This document shows positions 43,120 to 52,597 of a stretch of DNA of 64,000 nt, piece after piece. Below the pieces are notes generated by a model. That model was not told the origin of the DNA. It saw only the letters and a program-made list of their open reading frames with translations, and did no database searches. The DNA comes from Methanomassiliicoccales archaeon (lineage in GTDB: Archaea > Thermoplasmatota > Thermoplasmata > Methanomassiliicoccales > UBA472): positions 579,957 to 643,956 of the forward strand of contig CP058896.1 of NCBI GenBank assembly GCA_013415865.1, read 5' to 3'. Numbering within the stretch: position 1 is the stretch's first letter; every line of letters begins with the position of its first letter. Both the position numbers and the translations under genes were made by a program.

Positions 43120-44838
43120 TCATTCCTCCATCGTCGATGTATCTCCTAGGTCGTGCCCGAGCTCCTTTGCCTTGAGCACCCGCCTCATGATCTTTCCAGA
43201 GCGTGTCTTTGGCAAGGTGGTGACGAACTCGATCTCACGGGGATAGGCATAATAGGACAGCCTCGTCTTAACAAAATTGGTGATATCGGCCCTCAGCTCA
43301 TCTGAAGGTTCTTTTCCTGGCCTTAGCACGATGAAGGCCTTGACGATCTCTCCCCTCAGCTCATCTGGCTTCCCGATGACCGCCGATTCCGCAACGGCCG
43401 GATGCTCTATCAATGCCGATTCCACCTCGAACGGCCCGAGCCTTTCCCCAGAGGTCTTGATGACGTCATCCACCCGTCCCAGGAACCAGAAATACCCGTC
43501 TTCGTCCATGTATGCCTGGTCGCCTGAGGTGTACCATCCTGGGACGTAGAAATACTCACGATACTTCGATACGTTCCCCCATATCCCTACCATCATGGAG
43601 GGCCAGCCTGGCCTCAGGGCCAGGAACCCTTCCTTCCTTGGGGGCAGCTCGTTGCCGTTCTCGTCGACGATGGCCGCGACGACGCCCGGGACCGGTCTGC
43701 CCATCGAGCCGGGCCTGATGTTCATGCATCTGAAATTAGAGATGCACGGGGCACCGGTCTCGGTCTGCCACCAGTTATCATGTATCCTCTTTTGAAGGAC
43801 GTTCATCCCCCAACGTACCACCTCGGGGTTCAGCGGTTCACCGGCCGAGCAGACATGCCTCAACTTTGAGAGGTCGAACTCCCTGACCAGTTCATCTCCC
43901 GACCGCATGAGCATCCTCAGGGCGGTCGGCGCGGTGAACCAGACGGTCACTTTCATCTTTTCCAGGATGGAATACCAGGTCCTCGCATCGAACCTTCCTT
44001 CGTAGGAGATTATCGTCGTCCCGAGATACCATGGCCCCAGGATCCCGATGGAGGTCCCTGTGACCCAACCAGGGTCGGCGGTGCACCAATAGACGTCATC
44101 CTCGCGCAGATCGACGACTGAAATGCTCCCCCAGACCTGCTGGAGCATCGCCCGGTGAGGCAGCAATATACCCTTGGGCTTGCCTGTGGAACCCGAGGTA
44201 TAGTGGATGATATAAGGGTCGGTGGGCCTCATGTTGGCGCACTTGAACGTCGGGTCCCCGACGGCCATCACCTCATCGAAAGGTATCACCCTTTCACCGA
44301 GGTCCTTGCCTCCGCCCACGACGATGAAATGTCTCACATCGTCCAACTGTCTGATGATGGGGGCGATCCTTTTGTAAAGATATGGTGAGGTGATGAAGAC
44401 CGAGGCCTTGCTGTCCTTTGCCCTGTCCAAGACCGCCTCGGGGCCTAGCGCTGAGAATAAAGGACCGGCTATCCCCCCCATCTTTATCGTGCCTATCAAT
44501 GAAATGAACAGCTCGGTCGTTCTGTCCAAGAATATGAAAACCCTATCGCCCGGTGAGACCCCGAGCTTCCTTAGACCGTCAGCAAACCTGCTGGATAAAT
44601 TTGACAGTTCCCCAAACGTAATTTTCCCGATCGTACCGTCGGATCTGACAGAGCAAAGTGCGGTCTTGTCCCTCCTCGGCCCATTGGCATGCCTGTCCAC
44701 CGCCTCATGAGCGATGTTGTAGGTCCCGCCCCTCGACCAATCGAAATGGGCTTCCAGAAATGACCAGTTGAAATTCCGATATGCCTCGTGGTAATCCTTG
44801 AACTGCCCGACGTCCTGGGGTGGAAGGACCTCCTCCAT
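43120..44838 (-). CDS. Acetyl-CoA synthetase-like AMP-forming ligase
   Basis: A 572-aa ANL ligase of the acetate/propionate-CoA ligase branch. It has the phosphate loop YTSGSTGKPKGI, the hallmark WWQTETGA, hinge GRVDDVIKTSGERLGPFEVES and catalytic Lys in TRSGKIMRR. ACS enzymes are usually about 630-650 aa, so this one has a short N-terminus and belongs to the shorter AcsA-like group. It would provide acetyl-CoA from acetate. ATG 44838 is chosen over an upstream TTG. Confidence 0.88.
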   Translation of the reverse strand: MEEVLPPQDVGQFKDYHEAYRNFNWSFLEAHFDWSRGGTYNIAHEAVDRHANGPRRDKTALCSVRSDGTIGKITFGELSNLSSRFADGLRKLGVSPGDRVFIFLDRTTELFISLIGTIKMGGIAGPLFSALGPEAVLDRAKDSKASVFITSPYLYKRIAPIIRQLDDVRHFIVVGGGKDLGERVIPFDEVMAVGDPTFKCANMRPTDPYIIHYTSGSTGKPKGILLPHRAMLQQVWGSISVVDLREDDVYWCTADPGWVTGTSIGILGPWYLGTTIISYEGRFDARTWYSILEKMKVTVWFTAPTALRMLMRSGDELVREFDLSKLRHVCSAGEPLNPEVVRWGMNVLQKRIHDNWWQTETGAPCISNFRCMNIRPGSMGRPVPGVVAAIVDENGNELPPRKEGFLALRPGWPSMMVGIWGNVSKYREYFYVPGWYTSGDQAYMDEDGYFWFLGRVDDVIKTSGERLGPFEVESALIEHPAVAESAVIGKPDELRGEIVKAFIVLRPGKEPSDELRADITNFVKTRLSYYAYPREIEFVTTLPKTRSGKIMRRVLKAKELGHDLGDTSTMEE

Positions 44839-45303
44839 CAATCATTCTCCCTGAAGTTGCGCTGGGTATCGCGATATTTTATTTAAAACGATGTCAGAAC
44901 AAGTTCGTTGACGTTCGGTCGACGGAACGGATGACGGCCTGACCATGTGTCAACATCTTATCGGCGATCATGGAAAAATGGCCCGACCTGATATTATGAT
45001 GGGATGGTCCTATCCGATTATCCGCCACTTTATACATTTCCCGCATACCTGATCTTATCCGATATATCATGCCCGTATGGTGGATGGGTTAGACCTGGAC
45101 AGCGGATAATTATGGAACATGCCCTGCACAATGTCATTTTCTGTCCTGCAACAACAGGCCCAACGATCGAAGGTCGGTCGGGCCGACGGCCGCCCCCTCT
45201 ATCGTCGATCATCAGGGCCCCCTCCTTCTTGGTCATGATCGTAAGACGGTCTGGTGTTATCATGCTGCTGCATGCGTAAATTCAAAATACGCTCTAGCTC
45301 CAA
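44839..45303. other. Intergenic region between acs-like and peroxiredoxin genes
   Basis: A 465-base divergent region holding both promoters. The part next to the acs-like start (44865-44890) is AT-rich and may hold its TATA box. Short ORFs on either strand between 45004 and 45279 show no family features. A GC-rich patch at 45165-45200 has GGTCGG/CCGACC-type self-complementarity. Confidence 0.4.
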
Positions 45304-45777
45304 ATGTCATCAGAGGATCTTATGAAAGGATTACGGGAGGGCGATCGTGTCCCTGGCTTCACCCTCAGGGACCAGGACGGGAAGCTAGTTGACATGTCGG
45401 AGCATATTGGAAAGGGAAAGCTAGTGATATACTTCTATCCAGCTGACTTTACGAGCATATGCACCATGGAGGCGAGGGCATTCCGGGAGATGCATGAGGG
45501 CTTCATGAGAGAAGGTGCCAAGGTCTTTGGCATCAGCTCTGACAGTGTTGAATCACACAAAAGGTTTGCGACGGAACATGAGCTCCCCTTCACCTTGCTG
45601 AGCGACCCTGAGGGGAAGGTGCGGGAGATGTTCGGCGCGGTCGGGATCGGAGGTACGCCCGCAAGGGTCACCTATGTGATCGATGAAAAGGGTGTGGTCA
45701 GGATGGTCTACTCATCAGCTCTTCAGGGCAAGAAGCACTCGGAAGAGGCGATGAAGGCGGTCAAAGGTCTGTCATAG
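45304..45777 (+). CDS. Peroxiredoxin (Bcp/AhpC-TSA family)
   Basis: A 157-aa thioredoxin-fold peroxidase. The active-site block is YPADFTSICTMEARAF, with the peroxidatic Cys in TSICT and Arg later (GTPARVTYVI). No resolving Cys is seen elsewhere, so it is likely 1-Cys or uses an external thiol. It probably protects oxygen-sensitive enzymes. The stop is TAG. Confidence 0.92.
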   Translation: MSSEDLMKGLREGDRVPGFTLRDQDGKLVDMSEHIGKGKLVIYFYPADFTSICTMEARAFREMHEGFMREGAKVFGISSDSVESHKRFATEHELPFTLLSDPEGKVREMFGAVGIGGTPARVTYVIDEKGVVRMVYSSALQGKKHSEEAMKAVKGLS

Positions 45778-45818
45778 GATGGTACTGTCCAGCACCCTTC
45801 ACGCTTTTGAGTGGTCTC

Positions 45819-46238
45819 ATGATCGATTGGATAGATGACAACGTGGCCATCGGGAACTGGATGGACGCAAGGAACGTCAAGATGCTCCAGCGTGAAGGGA
45901 TAGACCTGGTCTTGGACTCGAGGGTGTTGTTCGATGATTCGAAAGGCAGGTCCCGTCGGACGCCGAAGGTCGACCTCATAGAACGAGAGGTCAGGTTCAT
46001 CCTTGCCTTGGCAGGGATGGGGGCAAAGGTCCTCATCAGGTGCTATCATGGAAGGGACAGGTCCCCTTTCGTCGCCATGGTCTATATAAGCCGGAAGCTG
46101 GGAATATCACATCTCCAAGCATACGAAATGGTAAAGGAGAGGAGGAGGATGACCGTCCCACATTGGGATTGGGTCGATATGTTGGAAAAGAACGGTGAGG
46201 GGGTCTCGACAGATGATGTCCTCTCTGGTTCTGATTAA
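45819..46238 (+). CDS. Dual-specificity/tyrosine phosphatase-like protein
   Basis: A 139-aa CX5R phosphatase. The P-loop is RCYHGRDRSPFVA, with nucleophile Cys and phosphate-binding Arg, preceded by a conserved IDLVLDSRV segment where the general acid should lie. ATG 45819 is chosen over a TTG four codons upstream. Substrate unknown; an atypical protein kinase is encoded 3 kb downstream. It ends 4 bases into the convergent membrane protein gene. Confidence 0.8.
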   Translation: MIDWIDDNVAIGNWMDARNVKMLQREGIDLVLDSRVLFDDSKGRSRRTPKVDLIEREVRFILALAGMGAKVLIRCYHGRDRSPFVAMVYISRKLGISHLQAYEMVKERRRMTVPHWDWVDMLEKNGEGVSTDDVLSGSD

Positions 46239-47413
46239 TCGTGGAAGTGGTTCAGGACCTTGTCATCCAACAGATATTTCAGTCTTGGGCCTATCAGATA
46301 TATGGGCGATCTTCCTAATATATCGACCTTTATCACATCGACGATGACGAGCGAATAGAACGTCCTTCTGATGTCCGTGAACTCGGACTCGAACTGTTCC
46401 TCTGTCATATATCGGCTCCTCTCCATCAGGTCGTCGAACCGCGCAAGGACCTGTTCTCGCATCTTCCGGATGCGCGACGTCAGCATCCGGACCGCCATGC
46501 CCCGGCTCGCCAATGACTGGAAATGCCTCATGACGAAGAGCTCGATGACCACGATGATGAGGAGCAAAGGAAGGTTCGCGCTGCCCACCTCGAATATCTC
46601 GATCCCCAAGGCCACCATCGTATAGTTCGGAAGAAGAGAGGCACCTATGACGAGCACGGCGCTGATGAAAATGAAACCAATTATCCCTAAAATGAAGAGC
46701 AACGCCCAGATCCTTCCCTTCGACCTCATCTCCCCGATCTGTCTTTGGACCTTTCTGGCCAGCCTTGTCACCCCCTGAGATTCGGGCTCGAGGAAGTAGA
46801 TCAATAGCTGGAATCCGATGATGAGCCCTATCTGGACCATCACTATGGTGGCGGTATAGACCCCTATCACATCCGTGAAGAATGTGTAATACAGGACAAA
46901 AATAAGGGCCAGGCCGAATATCATCGCGAAGCTTACGACAAGAGGCACGTTCCCTCCAAGAAAGACTGTCAGGCCGACCTCTATCGCAAGTTTCTTTTTC
47001 TTGGCAAGGAGCTTAAAGGCCAACCATTTTGTGTCCTTCCCCTTCCGTCTCAAAGCCTTCGCCTCCTTGGGACGGACCCGGATGGTGGTGGTCGGATTGA
47101 GCAAGGTTAGGAAATTATAGGAATAGATCAGAAGACCGATCACCAGCCATAGATAGAGGGCGGTGATGTCCGTGAAGATTATCGCTCCCGCCACCCCGAG
47201 GGCGACTATGGCGGCAATGTGCACCAGATTCAACATGTCAGAGGGTCTTTCGACCTTCTGGAGCATGTAGGTCTCCGTTTCGATCTCCTTCAGCACCTCT
47301 GAACGGAAGCCGACAGGGTCGTAGCAGACAGTCAGGTCCTCCAGGTCCACTTGCTCTTCCACAATCGGGTATAGACGCACGGACCGATACTTAATCATTA
47401 AAGATAGGGGCAT
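46235..47413 (-). CDS. Multi-pass membrane protein of unknown function
   Basis: A 392-aa protein with a cytosolic-looking N-terminal 60 residues and about seven hydrophobic segments between residues 63 and 300. A basic cytosolic loop (VRPKEAKALRRKGKDTKW) precedes the third segment. An amphipathic C-terminal 90 residues (SRIRKMREQVLARFDDLMERS) looks coiled-coil. No transporter or enzyme motif is recognised. Convergent with the phosphatase-like gene. Confidence 0.72.
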   Translation of the reverse strand: MPLSLMIKYRSVRLYPIVEEQVDLEDLTVCYDPVGFRSEVLKEIETETYMLQKVERPSDMLNLVHIAAIVALGVAGAIIFTDITALYLWLVIGLLIYSYNFLTLLNPTTTIRVRPKEAKALRRKGKDTKWLAFKLLAKKKKLAIEVGLTVFLGGNVPLVVSFAMIFGLALIFVLYYTFFTDVIGVYTATIVMVQIGLIIGFQLLIYFLEPESQGVTRLARKVQRQIGEMRSKGRIWALLFILGIIGFIFISAVLVIGASLLPNYTMVALGIEIFEVGSANLPLLLIIVVIELFVMRHFQSLASRGMAVRMLTSRIRKMREQVLARFDDLMERSRYMTEEQFESEFTDIRRTFYSLVIVDVIKVDILGRSPIYLIGPRLKYLLDDKVLNHFHD

Positions 47414-47529
47414 CCTGTCCGTATCTTTCGTAATCTAGGTTTTGTCTGGAAATGGGACGCTCGGTCATTGAACGGACCTATAGAAAAGGATAATTATCCC
47501 CGGCTAAGTTAGAACCCTGGGATAATCAA

Positions 47530-47727
47530 ATGGGCAAGAAAGAGAAGGTGTCGTCAGTCCTGAACCTTGTCGGCGGGAAGCCTGAGAACGTGGAGAAGAT
47601 CGTCGACGAGATCGACAAGTTCTTCGAGACCATCAACGCAGAGCTGGAGGATTGGAAGATCTCGATGGAGGAATATAGCGACGGCACCAGGATCTTTGCG
47701 AGGTTTCAGGTCCTTATAAAAAAGTAG
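47530..47727 (+). CDS. Small helical-beta protein, paralogue of the gene at 49396
   Basis: A 65-aa protein. Residues 30-65 (FFETINAELEDWKISMEEY, then DGTRIFARFQVLIKK) align without gaps to the second half of the 63-aa protein at 49396-49587, sharing the WK-S-EE--G-R pattern and LIK end. It begins a rightward run with the 259-aa protein and the kinase. No named family is recognised. The stop is TAG. Confidence 0.75.
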   Translation: MGKKEKVSSVLNLVGGKPENVEKIVDEIDKFFETINAELEDWKISMEEYSDGTRIFARFQVLIKK

Positions 47728-47734
47728 GTGTTCC

Positions 47735-48514
47735 ATGGCCGACCCGGAGAGGAAGGAAAGAAGGCCCGATGGGCCCGTCTGCGACAGGGCATTGATGTGC
47801 CCCGAGGAGTGGGAAGAACCTAAGACCAGGAAGGTGCTCGGTGAATATCATAAAGAGGGCCTTCCTGAAGGGATGTTCGGGGTGGACGCTGACCTTGAAA
47901 GGTTCGAAGAGTACTGGTCAAAAAAGGGGAGCGTCAATGTCCAGAGCAAGTACCACAAGGATGGCGCCCCGTACCTGGAGGAAAAGGATGGAAAGGAAGG
48001 GGGAGAAGGCGGTGTTCACACTGTAGATGATAGGGACGAAGGCCCAAAGGATGCCGCTCCTCATACCTTAAAGGATGAGGCTGTCCGACAAATGCCTCCC
48101 CCGAGGTCGGAAAGGGCGATCGACCTCGCTACGGTGGAGGTCATATCTTACGCATTGTTCCGGGCCGCGTTCGCCAATGGCATAAGGGTGCCGATAAAGA
48201 TGGAGAACGTCGTCGATGCCGAGATAACGATAAGAGGAAAGGACATCGTGATCAACACCAACGAGCTTTACACGAACATACCCGACCTGGCCATTTGGCG
48301 TGTCATCTACACCCACAAGGGGAAGCCCGTATTTGAGCTGGGAAGAGGGGTCAAGAAGGGTCTAAAGGTACATCGTCTAAATGCCCTGGGTCTTGGGATC
48401 GCCTTATGGAGGCAGGCACGGAGGAAGGAGAGGGAGAAGCAAAGGGCAAGGCATCTGAGAGAGAAGGCCCCCAGCGATGATAAAGAAGCTGGCACTTCCA
48501 TAGCGGAGGAGTGA
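47735..48514 (+). CDS. Hypothetical protein with charged, disordered N-terminus
   Basis: A 259-aa protein. The first 125 residues are very rich in Glu, Lys, Asp and Gly and contain two similar YHK-G segments (GEYHKEGLPEG, SKYHKDGAPYL), suggesting short repeats. Residues 125-225 look globular (TVEVISYALFRAAFANG, DIVINTNELYTN, FELGRGVKKGLKVHR), followed by a basic helical tail. It lies 7 bases after the small paralogue and 1 base before the kinase. Function unknown. Confidence 0.72.
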   Translation: MADPERKERRPDGPVCDRALMCPEEWEEPKTRKVLGEYHKEGLPEGMFGVDADLERFEEYWSKKGSVNVQSKYHKDGAPYLEEKDGKEGGEGGVHTVDDRDEGPKDAAPHTLKDEAVRQMPPPRSERAIDLATVEVISYALFRAAFANGIRVPIKMENVVDAEITIRGKDIVINTNELYTNIPDLAIWRVIYTHKGKPVFELGRGVKKGLKVHRLNALGLGIALWRQARRKEREKQRARHLREKAPSDDKEAGTSIAEE

Positions 48515-48515
48515 T

Positions 48516-49373
48516 ATGTCACGGGCAGAGGCCATCGATTATGACGCTCACCGTGAGTTCTTCAGACAGGTCCTGGAATCTGTGCATGAGATCATGCGGA
48601 GGGAATACGGCTTCAAGGAGATGATGATCAAGCCCTTAGGTGCAGGAGGGTCCAGGCTCTCGATCCCTGTCAAGATCCAAGGGGTGGATCGGATGGGCAA
48701 CGAGGTCAAGGTGTTCGCCAAGATCCTAGGCAACTCCGAGCTGATGACGGCGAGGACGATCCAGCTTTTCAAGAACATATTCCTTGAGATGAACGGCAGG
48801 GCCCCGATGTTCGATTTCAACGCCTCGGCCGAGAAGATGGCGAGGCACCAATATGAGCTTCTGAGAGCCATCCATGGTCTAGGGATCCCCACGGCAAGGC
48901 CGTTGGGATATCATAAGCTGAAGGGGAACCTATGGATGCTCGTCGAGGAGTTCCTTGATGCCAGGCCGATAAGTGATGTCTCGAAGATCACCGAGGACCA
49001 CCTCGACACAGCGTTCTCATATCTGGCGATGATGCACAAGAACGGCATATTCCATGGGGACATCAAGCCGGAGAACATAATGTTCGCGGACAGGGTGTAC
49101 ATAATGGACGTCGGTAACTTCCTGGATGAGGCGCCTGAAGAGGATAAGAGGGCATATGATATCGCATGTCAGATCGCTTCTTTTTTGCAATATGCGCCTC
49201 CAAGGAAGATCGTCTCCTTGGCATCCAGGCATTTCTCAAGGAGGGACATCCAACACGCGGCGGACTTCATTGAGCTCATCCAACGCCGTCCAGACATCAA
49301 TTTCTCTGACGAGGTGAAGCTTGAGCTCATCGACCTCATGAAAAGGAAGGGAATAAGGAAACGGAAGGAGTGA
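48516..49373 (+). CDS. Atypical (RIO/Bud32-like) protein kinase
   Basis: A 285-aa kinase-fold protein. A glycine-containing loop LGAGGSRLS (41-49), Lys69 in VFAKIL, catalytic HGDIKPEN (180-187) and metal Asp198 in IMDVGNF are visible. The canonical HRD and DFG read HGD and DVG, as in lipopolysaccharide-kinase/RIO-like groups. The family may phosphorylate Ser/Thr or small molecules. It is co-transcribed with the 259-aa protein, which may be substrate or partner. Confidence 0.82.
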   Translation: MSRAEAIDYDAHREFFRQVLESVHEIMRREYGFKEMMIKPLGAGGSRLSIPVKIQGVDRMGNEVKVFAKILGNSELMTARTIQLFKNIFLEMNGRAPMFDFNASAEKMARHQYELLRAIHGLGIPTARPLGYHKLKGNLWMLVEEFLDARPISDVSKITEDHLDTAFSYLAMMHKNGIFHGDIKPENIMFADRVYIMDVGNFLDEAPEEDKRAYDIACQIASFLQYAPPRKIVSLASRHFSRRDIQHAADFIELIQRRPDINFSDEVKLELIDLMKRKGIRKRKE

Positions 49374-49395
49374 ATGGGTTTGAAGATCGTCCCGA

Positions 49396-49587
49396 TCATT
49401 CCTTGGCCTTTTTCTCCCTCTTTATCAATGCAGTGGCGTGTATCTCCACCCTGATGCCTTCCTTCGATTCCTCGATCGAGAACTTCCACTGTTCAAGGTT
49501 CGCCTCAAGTTCCTTGAACATCTTCTTGAGGTCTTGGCTCTTCTCGTTCAACGCGACCGCGATGTCCTTTTCTGCGATATTTACCAC
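49396..49587 (-). CDS. Small protein, paralogue of the gene at 47530
   Basis: A 63-aa protein of the same family as the 47530 product: both have a helix followed by N-E-WK-S-EES/EY--G-R and end in a beta segment with ALIKR. It is on the opposite strand and converges on the kinase gene, so the pair bracket the kinase and 259-aa genes. Its C-terminus is Lys-rich. Function unknown. Confidence 0.72.
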   Translation of the reverse strand: MVNIAEKDIAVALNEKSQDLKKMFKELEANLEQWKFSIEESKEGIRVEIHATALIKREKKAKE

Positions 49588-49754
49588 CTTGCTGCGAATT
49601 AGTGGAGCAATGACTAGATAAAGATATCTGGAGGGGCATAAGTTGGATGCCCACGGTTCAAAATGGTCAGACGGCCCACGGCCCTAGACCGACCAATGGC
49701 GAGAAGATGAGCATATGGTGGAGACGGCCATCCTCTACCATATCTGATGGTCGA

Positions 49755-50450
49755 TCAAGGCACAGACCCCCACTTTTCAAGAGGGGTGCCCTCCTCGCTG
49801 ACCGGTATCTCTCTCCCGTCGTACCTTGCGACGAGACCATTGTCCGTCCGATAGAGAATGATCCCGTCCAGGAATGGCACCAGGCCTTTCGTACGAAAAT
49901 CGTATCCGAAATAATAGGCCATCGGTGGCGTGATGATCATGTCATGGGTAATAAAGAGGCCGAGGCCGTTGTCCATGTCCTTGATCTTCTCGATCGCGTA
50001 CGATAGTAGCATCTTCATTCCTTGACCGCAGGGCAGGGCGATGCTCCTGTCGATCTTGTCATTGACATATAGGTCAACGAAACCTATCAGACCTAATTCT
50101 CGCATCTTATCATAGGCCCTCTTCGTGTCCACCATGAAAGGTGCGGACATGCCAAGAAGCTCGGTTCTCTCAGGCACTATACCCTGACCAAACCCTTCTG
50201 AGATGAGCTTGGCGGTGTCCACACAGCGGCCGACAGGGCTCGAGAATGCCTTTAACATATTGAACCTGGTGAGACGGGAGCCGAGCTCCCTCGCCCTTCT
50301 TATACCGGTCTCATTGAGCCCCTCATCATTCCTTACGATCTGGCCAAGCTCCCCGCCTCGGTCAGCATGGCGAATGATCATTGCGCAGCTCGACCCTTCG
50401 GGGACGGCATGGATGTCCCTGAGTATCCTTATCCCATCCTCGCTCTTCAT
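49755..50450 (-). CDS. Histidine phosphatase superfamily protein
   Basis: A 231-aa phosphoglycerate-mutase-like protein. The catalytic N-terminal motif is IIRHADRGGE (the usual RHG is RHA), with Arg in FSSPVGRCVDTA and second His in FITHDMII. It probably hydrolyses a phosphoester. ATG 50450 is preferred over a TTG two codons upstream. It follows the nitroreductase gene by 14 bases. Confidence 0.83.
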   Translation of the reverse strand: MKSEDGIRILRDIHAVPEGSSCAMIIRHADRGGELGQIVRNDEGLNETGIRRARELGSRLTRFNMLKAFSSPVGRCVDTAKLISEGFGQGIVPERTELLGMSAPFMVDTKRAYDKMRELGLIGFVDLYVNDKIDRSIALPCGQGMKMLLSYAIEKIKDMDNGLGLFITHDMIITPPMAYYFGYDFRTKGLVPFLDGIILYRTDNGLVARYDGREIPVSEEGTPLEKWGSVP

Positions 50451-50464
50451 CCCCAACGCCTTTC

Positions 50465-51208
50465 TTATTCTATCGTCATGGTGGCCACAAAGGCATAGCC
50501 CTTTGGTATCATGTCAGCATCGCAACCGCTGAGATCGAAGGAGACCTTCCTCCCCTCGTGCTGTGCGGCCAGCCACATATGGCAGAGCGCTATCCCCACA
50601 TTGATGCGGTTCAGATGGTCGGTTATGAGCGACCTCTCCGCGAATGCGTATATCTTCCCATCCCCGCCGGTGAAATACCATGATTGGTTGTTAACGCTGG
50701 AAGGGGCAAGCCTGGCGGCCTCTATGATGTTCTCCATCCCCTTTACGGAAGATATCTTGGTGACCTCCTTCCTCTTGAACTCATCAGGCCCTTTACGATA
50801 TATCTCCTCTGCGGGCCTTCCGAATGAGGTCATGATCACCAGCTCCATCCCCTGAGGAGGCTCCCCTCCTCCCTTTGCAAGTTTTGCACCGGCCTGCCAG
50901 CAGTTACCAATCCCCTTCTTAGCGAGATAAAGGTCGAGCTGTTGGAGCATGAACCCCGCGTTCGGGAGATATCCATCCTTCTTCTCCGAGTAAAAGGCGA
51001 TGTAATGTGGTGCGTTGGTCCTGAACATGCCCTTTATGGTCTGTTCGTTCAGGACTCTTATCTCGGTCCGAATACCCGGGACCAATGGTACAATATTATC
51101 GATGAATGTCGAGATATCGGACAGGACCGATGGGTCGAGCGGCTCCTTCTGATATTTCCTGACCGACCTGCGCTTGAATATGTATGGATAAAGACCTTCG
51201 TCGCTCAT
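50465..51208 (-). CDS. Nitroreductase-family flavoprotein
   Basis: A 247-aa protein with the FMN-site signature KRRSVRKYQKEPLD at the start and a second-half segment (RLAPSSVNNQSWYF) characteristic of the family. It should bind FMN and reduce a ferredoxin- or NAD(P)H-dependent substrate. Residues 85-105 (GFMLQQLDLYLAKKGIGNCW) match the conserved helix with a Trp before the lid. Substrate unknown. First gene of a two-gene operon with the phosphatase. Confidence 0.87.
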   Translation of the reverse strand: MSDEGLYPYIFKRRSVRKYQKEPLDPSVLSDISTFIDNIVPLVPGIRTEIRVLNEQTIKGMFRTNAPHYIAFYSEKKDGYLPNAGFMLQQLDLYLAKKGIGNCWQAGAKLAKGGGEPPQGMELVIMTSFGRPAEEIYRKGPDEFKRKEVTKISSVKGMENIIEAARLAPSSVNNQSWYFTGGDGKIYAFAERSLITDHLNRINVGIALCHMWLAAQHEGRKVSFDLSGCDADMIPKGYAFVATMTIE

Positions 51209-51473
51209 CTCAACCTGCCTCCTTGGGAGTGATTACAGTTATCCCCCATATGATGTTTTTGCCTTGGGAGGGTCGAAAAATAATGGGACAGGATCTGATC
51301 ATGTATGTCTGAAGCGGAGCATTCTTGCCTCTGCTCATCCAGATCGTCTTTGGGACTCACCTCCATGCCAGGGACCTTGTTGAGGATGGGGTCTGTTCGA
51401 TATCGGACTTACCTAATTCGATCATTTTATCCGGTTGAAGGACATGCACTAGGATATCCCAGGAGATGACAGC

Positions 51474-51677
51474 ATGGCGACGTACGATTATACGATCAAC
51501 TGGTCTGGAGACATACGCAAGGGGACCATCGAGTGCGCTAACAACGAAGATTCGAAGAGGGAGGTAAAGAAGATGCTCAAGGAGATCGGGGTCCCAAAGG
51601 GCAAGTACGTCTTCGTCGACATCGTGAGGAGGGACGACGGGAAGGTCGTGATAGAGGAGGAGCTCTGGATGGCCTGA
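51474..51677 (+). CDS. Small conserved-looking protein
   Basis: A 67-aa protein with an N-terminal beta-hairpin-like start (TYDYTINWSGDIRKG), a helix (DSKREVKKMLKEIG) and a beta end (YVFVDIVRRDDGKVVIEEELW). A clear GGAGATGACAGC precedes the ATG. No family is recognised. The gene is isolated, 75 bases upstream of the PH-domain protein. Confidence 0.68.
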   Translation: MATYDYTINWSGDIRKGTIECANNEDSKREVKKMLKEIGVPKGKYVFVDIVRRDDGKVVIEEELWMA

Positions 51678-51751
51678 TCCCATCCCTTGAGGTTCATCTG
51701 GTATCAATAATATATCCATCATCCCCTTTTAAGCTGTGAAGAGGGAGAAAG

Positions 51752-52597
51752 ATGGGGAAGAGGTTTGGAAAGACCGCGGCGAGGATCGCGAGCGGAGCGC
51801 CTCCTTCCGATTACCTGATGCCTGGCGAGACCTTGAGATGGAAGGGGAAGCCCGCGGCGATCGTCATACTCGGAAGGGGACTTTTGCTCACCTTTTTCGC
51901 GCTGGTATATTTCTCAGTCATGATGGTCTATGTTGAAAATGATGGATACCTCCCCGCATTGGGGATCGTTGTCCTTATCTGCATCATGATGGCCCTTGTC
52001 GAAAGAAGGTTCGGGCTCTTGGGCGGGGTCGCTGGGATAGGTATTGCGGTATGGGCATTCCTTTCGGACAAGGGCCTTGAATGGTATTGGTACCTCGTGC
52101 CCCTGATCTTTGCGCTCGTCGCCCTCCTGATCAATTACATCTATCTCAACCGGGTGATGTTCGTCATCACGGACCGGAGGATAATCACAAGATACGGGAT
52201 TTTCACGCTAAGATATGCTGATACTGGCGTGGACAAGATCCAGAACGTCACGGTCATTCAGCCCTGGTATGAGAGGGTCTTCGGCTACGGTGATATATAC
52301 TTCGCAACGGCCGGTGAAAAGGGAGGGATCGACTATGAATCGCCAGGCATCAAGCTCAGGAGCGGGGGAGCTGTGGAGTGGGAGAACGTCGGGAGGCCGT
52401 TCGAGGTCAACAAGATCGCGGCAGCAGTGATCAATCCATCCGCAATGCCGGTGGTCGTCGTCGACCAACCTGTCCAACGACCCTCGGCCCTGGGCACCGA
52501 GGAAAGGTTGCGGGAGCTTGATGACCTGAGACAAAAGGGGTTGGTCACACAACAGGAATATGATGAGAAGAGGAAGCAGATCCTGGAAAGGCTATGA
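51752..52597 (+). CDS. Membrane protein with bacterial-type PH domain and SHOCT tail
   Basis: A 281-aa protein: about four TM helices between residues 40 and 130, then a bPH2-type PH domain (MFVITDRRIITRYGIFTLRYADTG, KIQNVTVIQPWYERVFGYG), and a C-terminal SHOCT motif (RLRELDDLRQKGLVTQQEYDEKRKQIL in outline). The usual order in YdbT-like proteins has TM then PH; the SHOCT helix pair is often an oligomerisation tag. Role unknown, probably in membrane organisation. Confidence 0.82.
   Translation: MGKRFGKTAARIASGAPPSDYLMPGETLRWKGKPAAIVILGRGLLLTFFALVYFSVMMVYVENDGYLPALGIVVLICIMMALVERRFGLLGGVAGIGIAVWAFLSDKGLEWYWYLVPLIFALVALLINYIYLNRVMFVITDRRIITRYGIFTLRYADTGVDKIQNVTVIQPWYERVFGYGDIYFATAGEKGGIDYESPGIKLRSGGAVEWENVGRPFEVNKIAAAVINPSAMPVVVVDQPVQRPSALGTEERLRELDDLRQKGLVTQQEYDEKRKQILERL

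Noticed and set aside
45004-45279. Short ORFs on both strands between the acs-like and peroxiredoxin genes
   Set aside because: Composition and residues look random, no ribosome site is visible, and the two strands' frames overlap each other.
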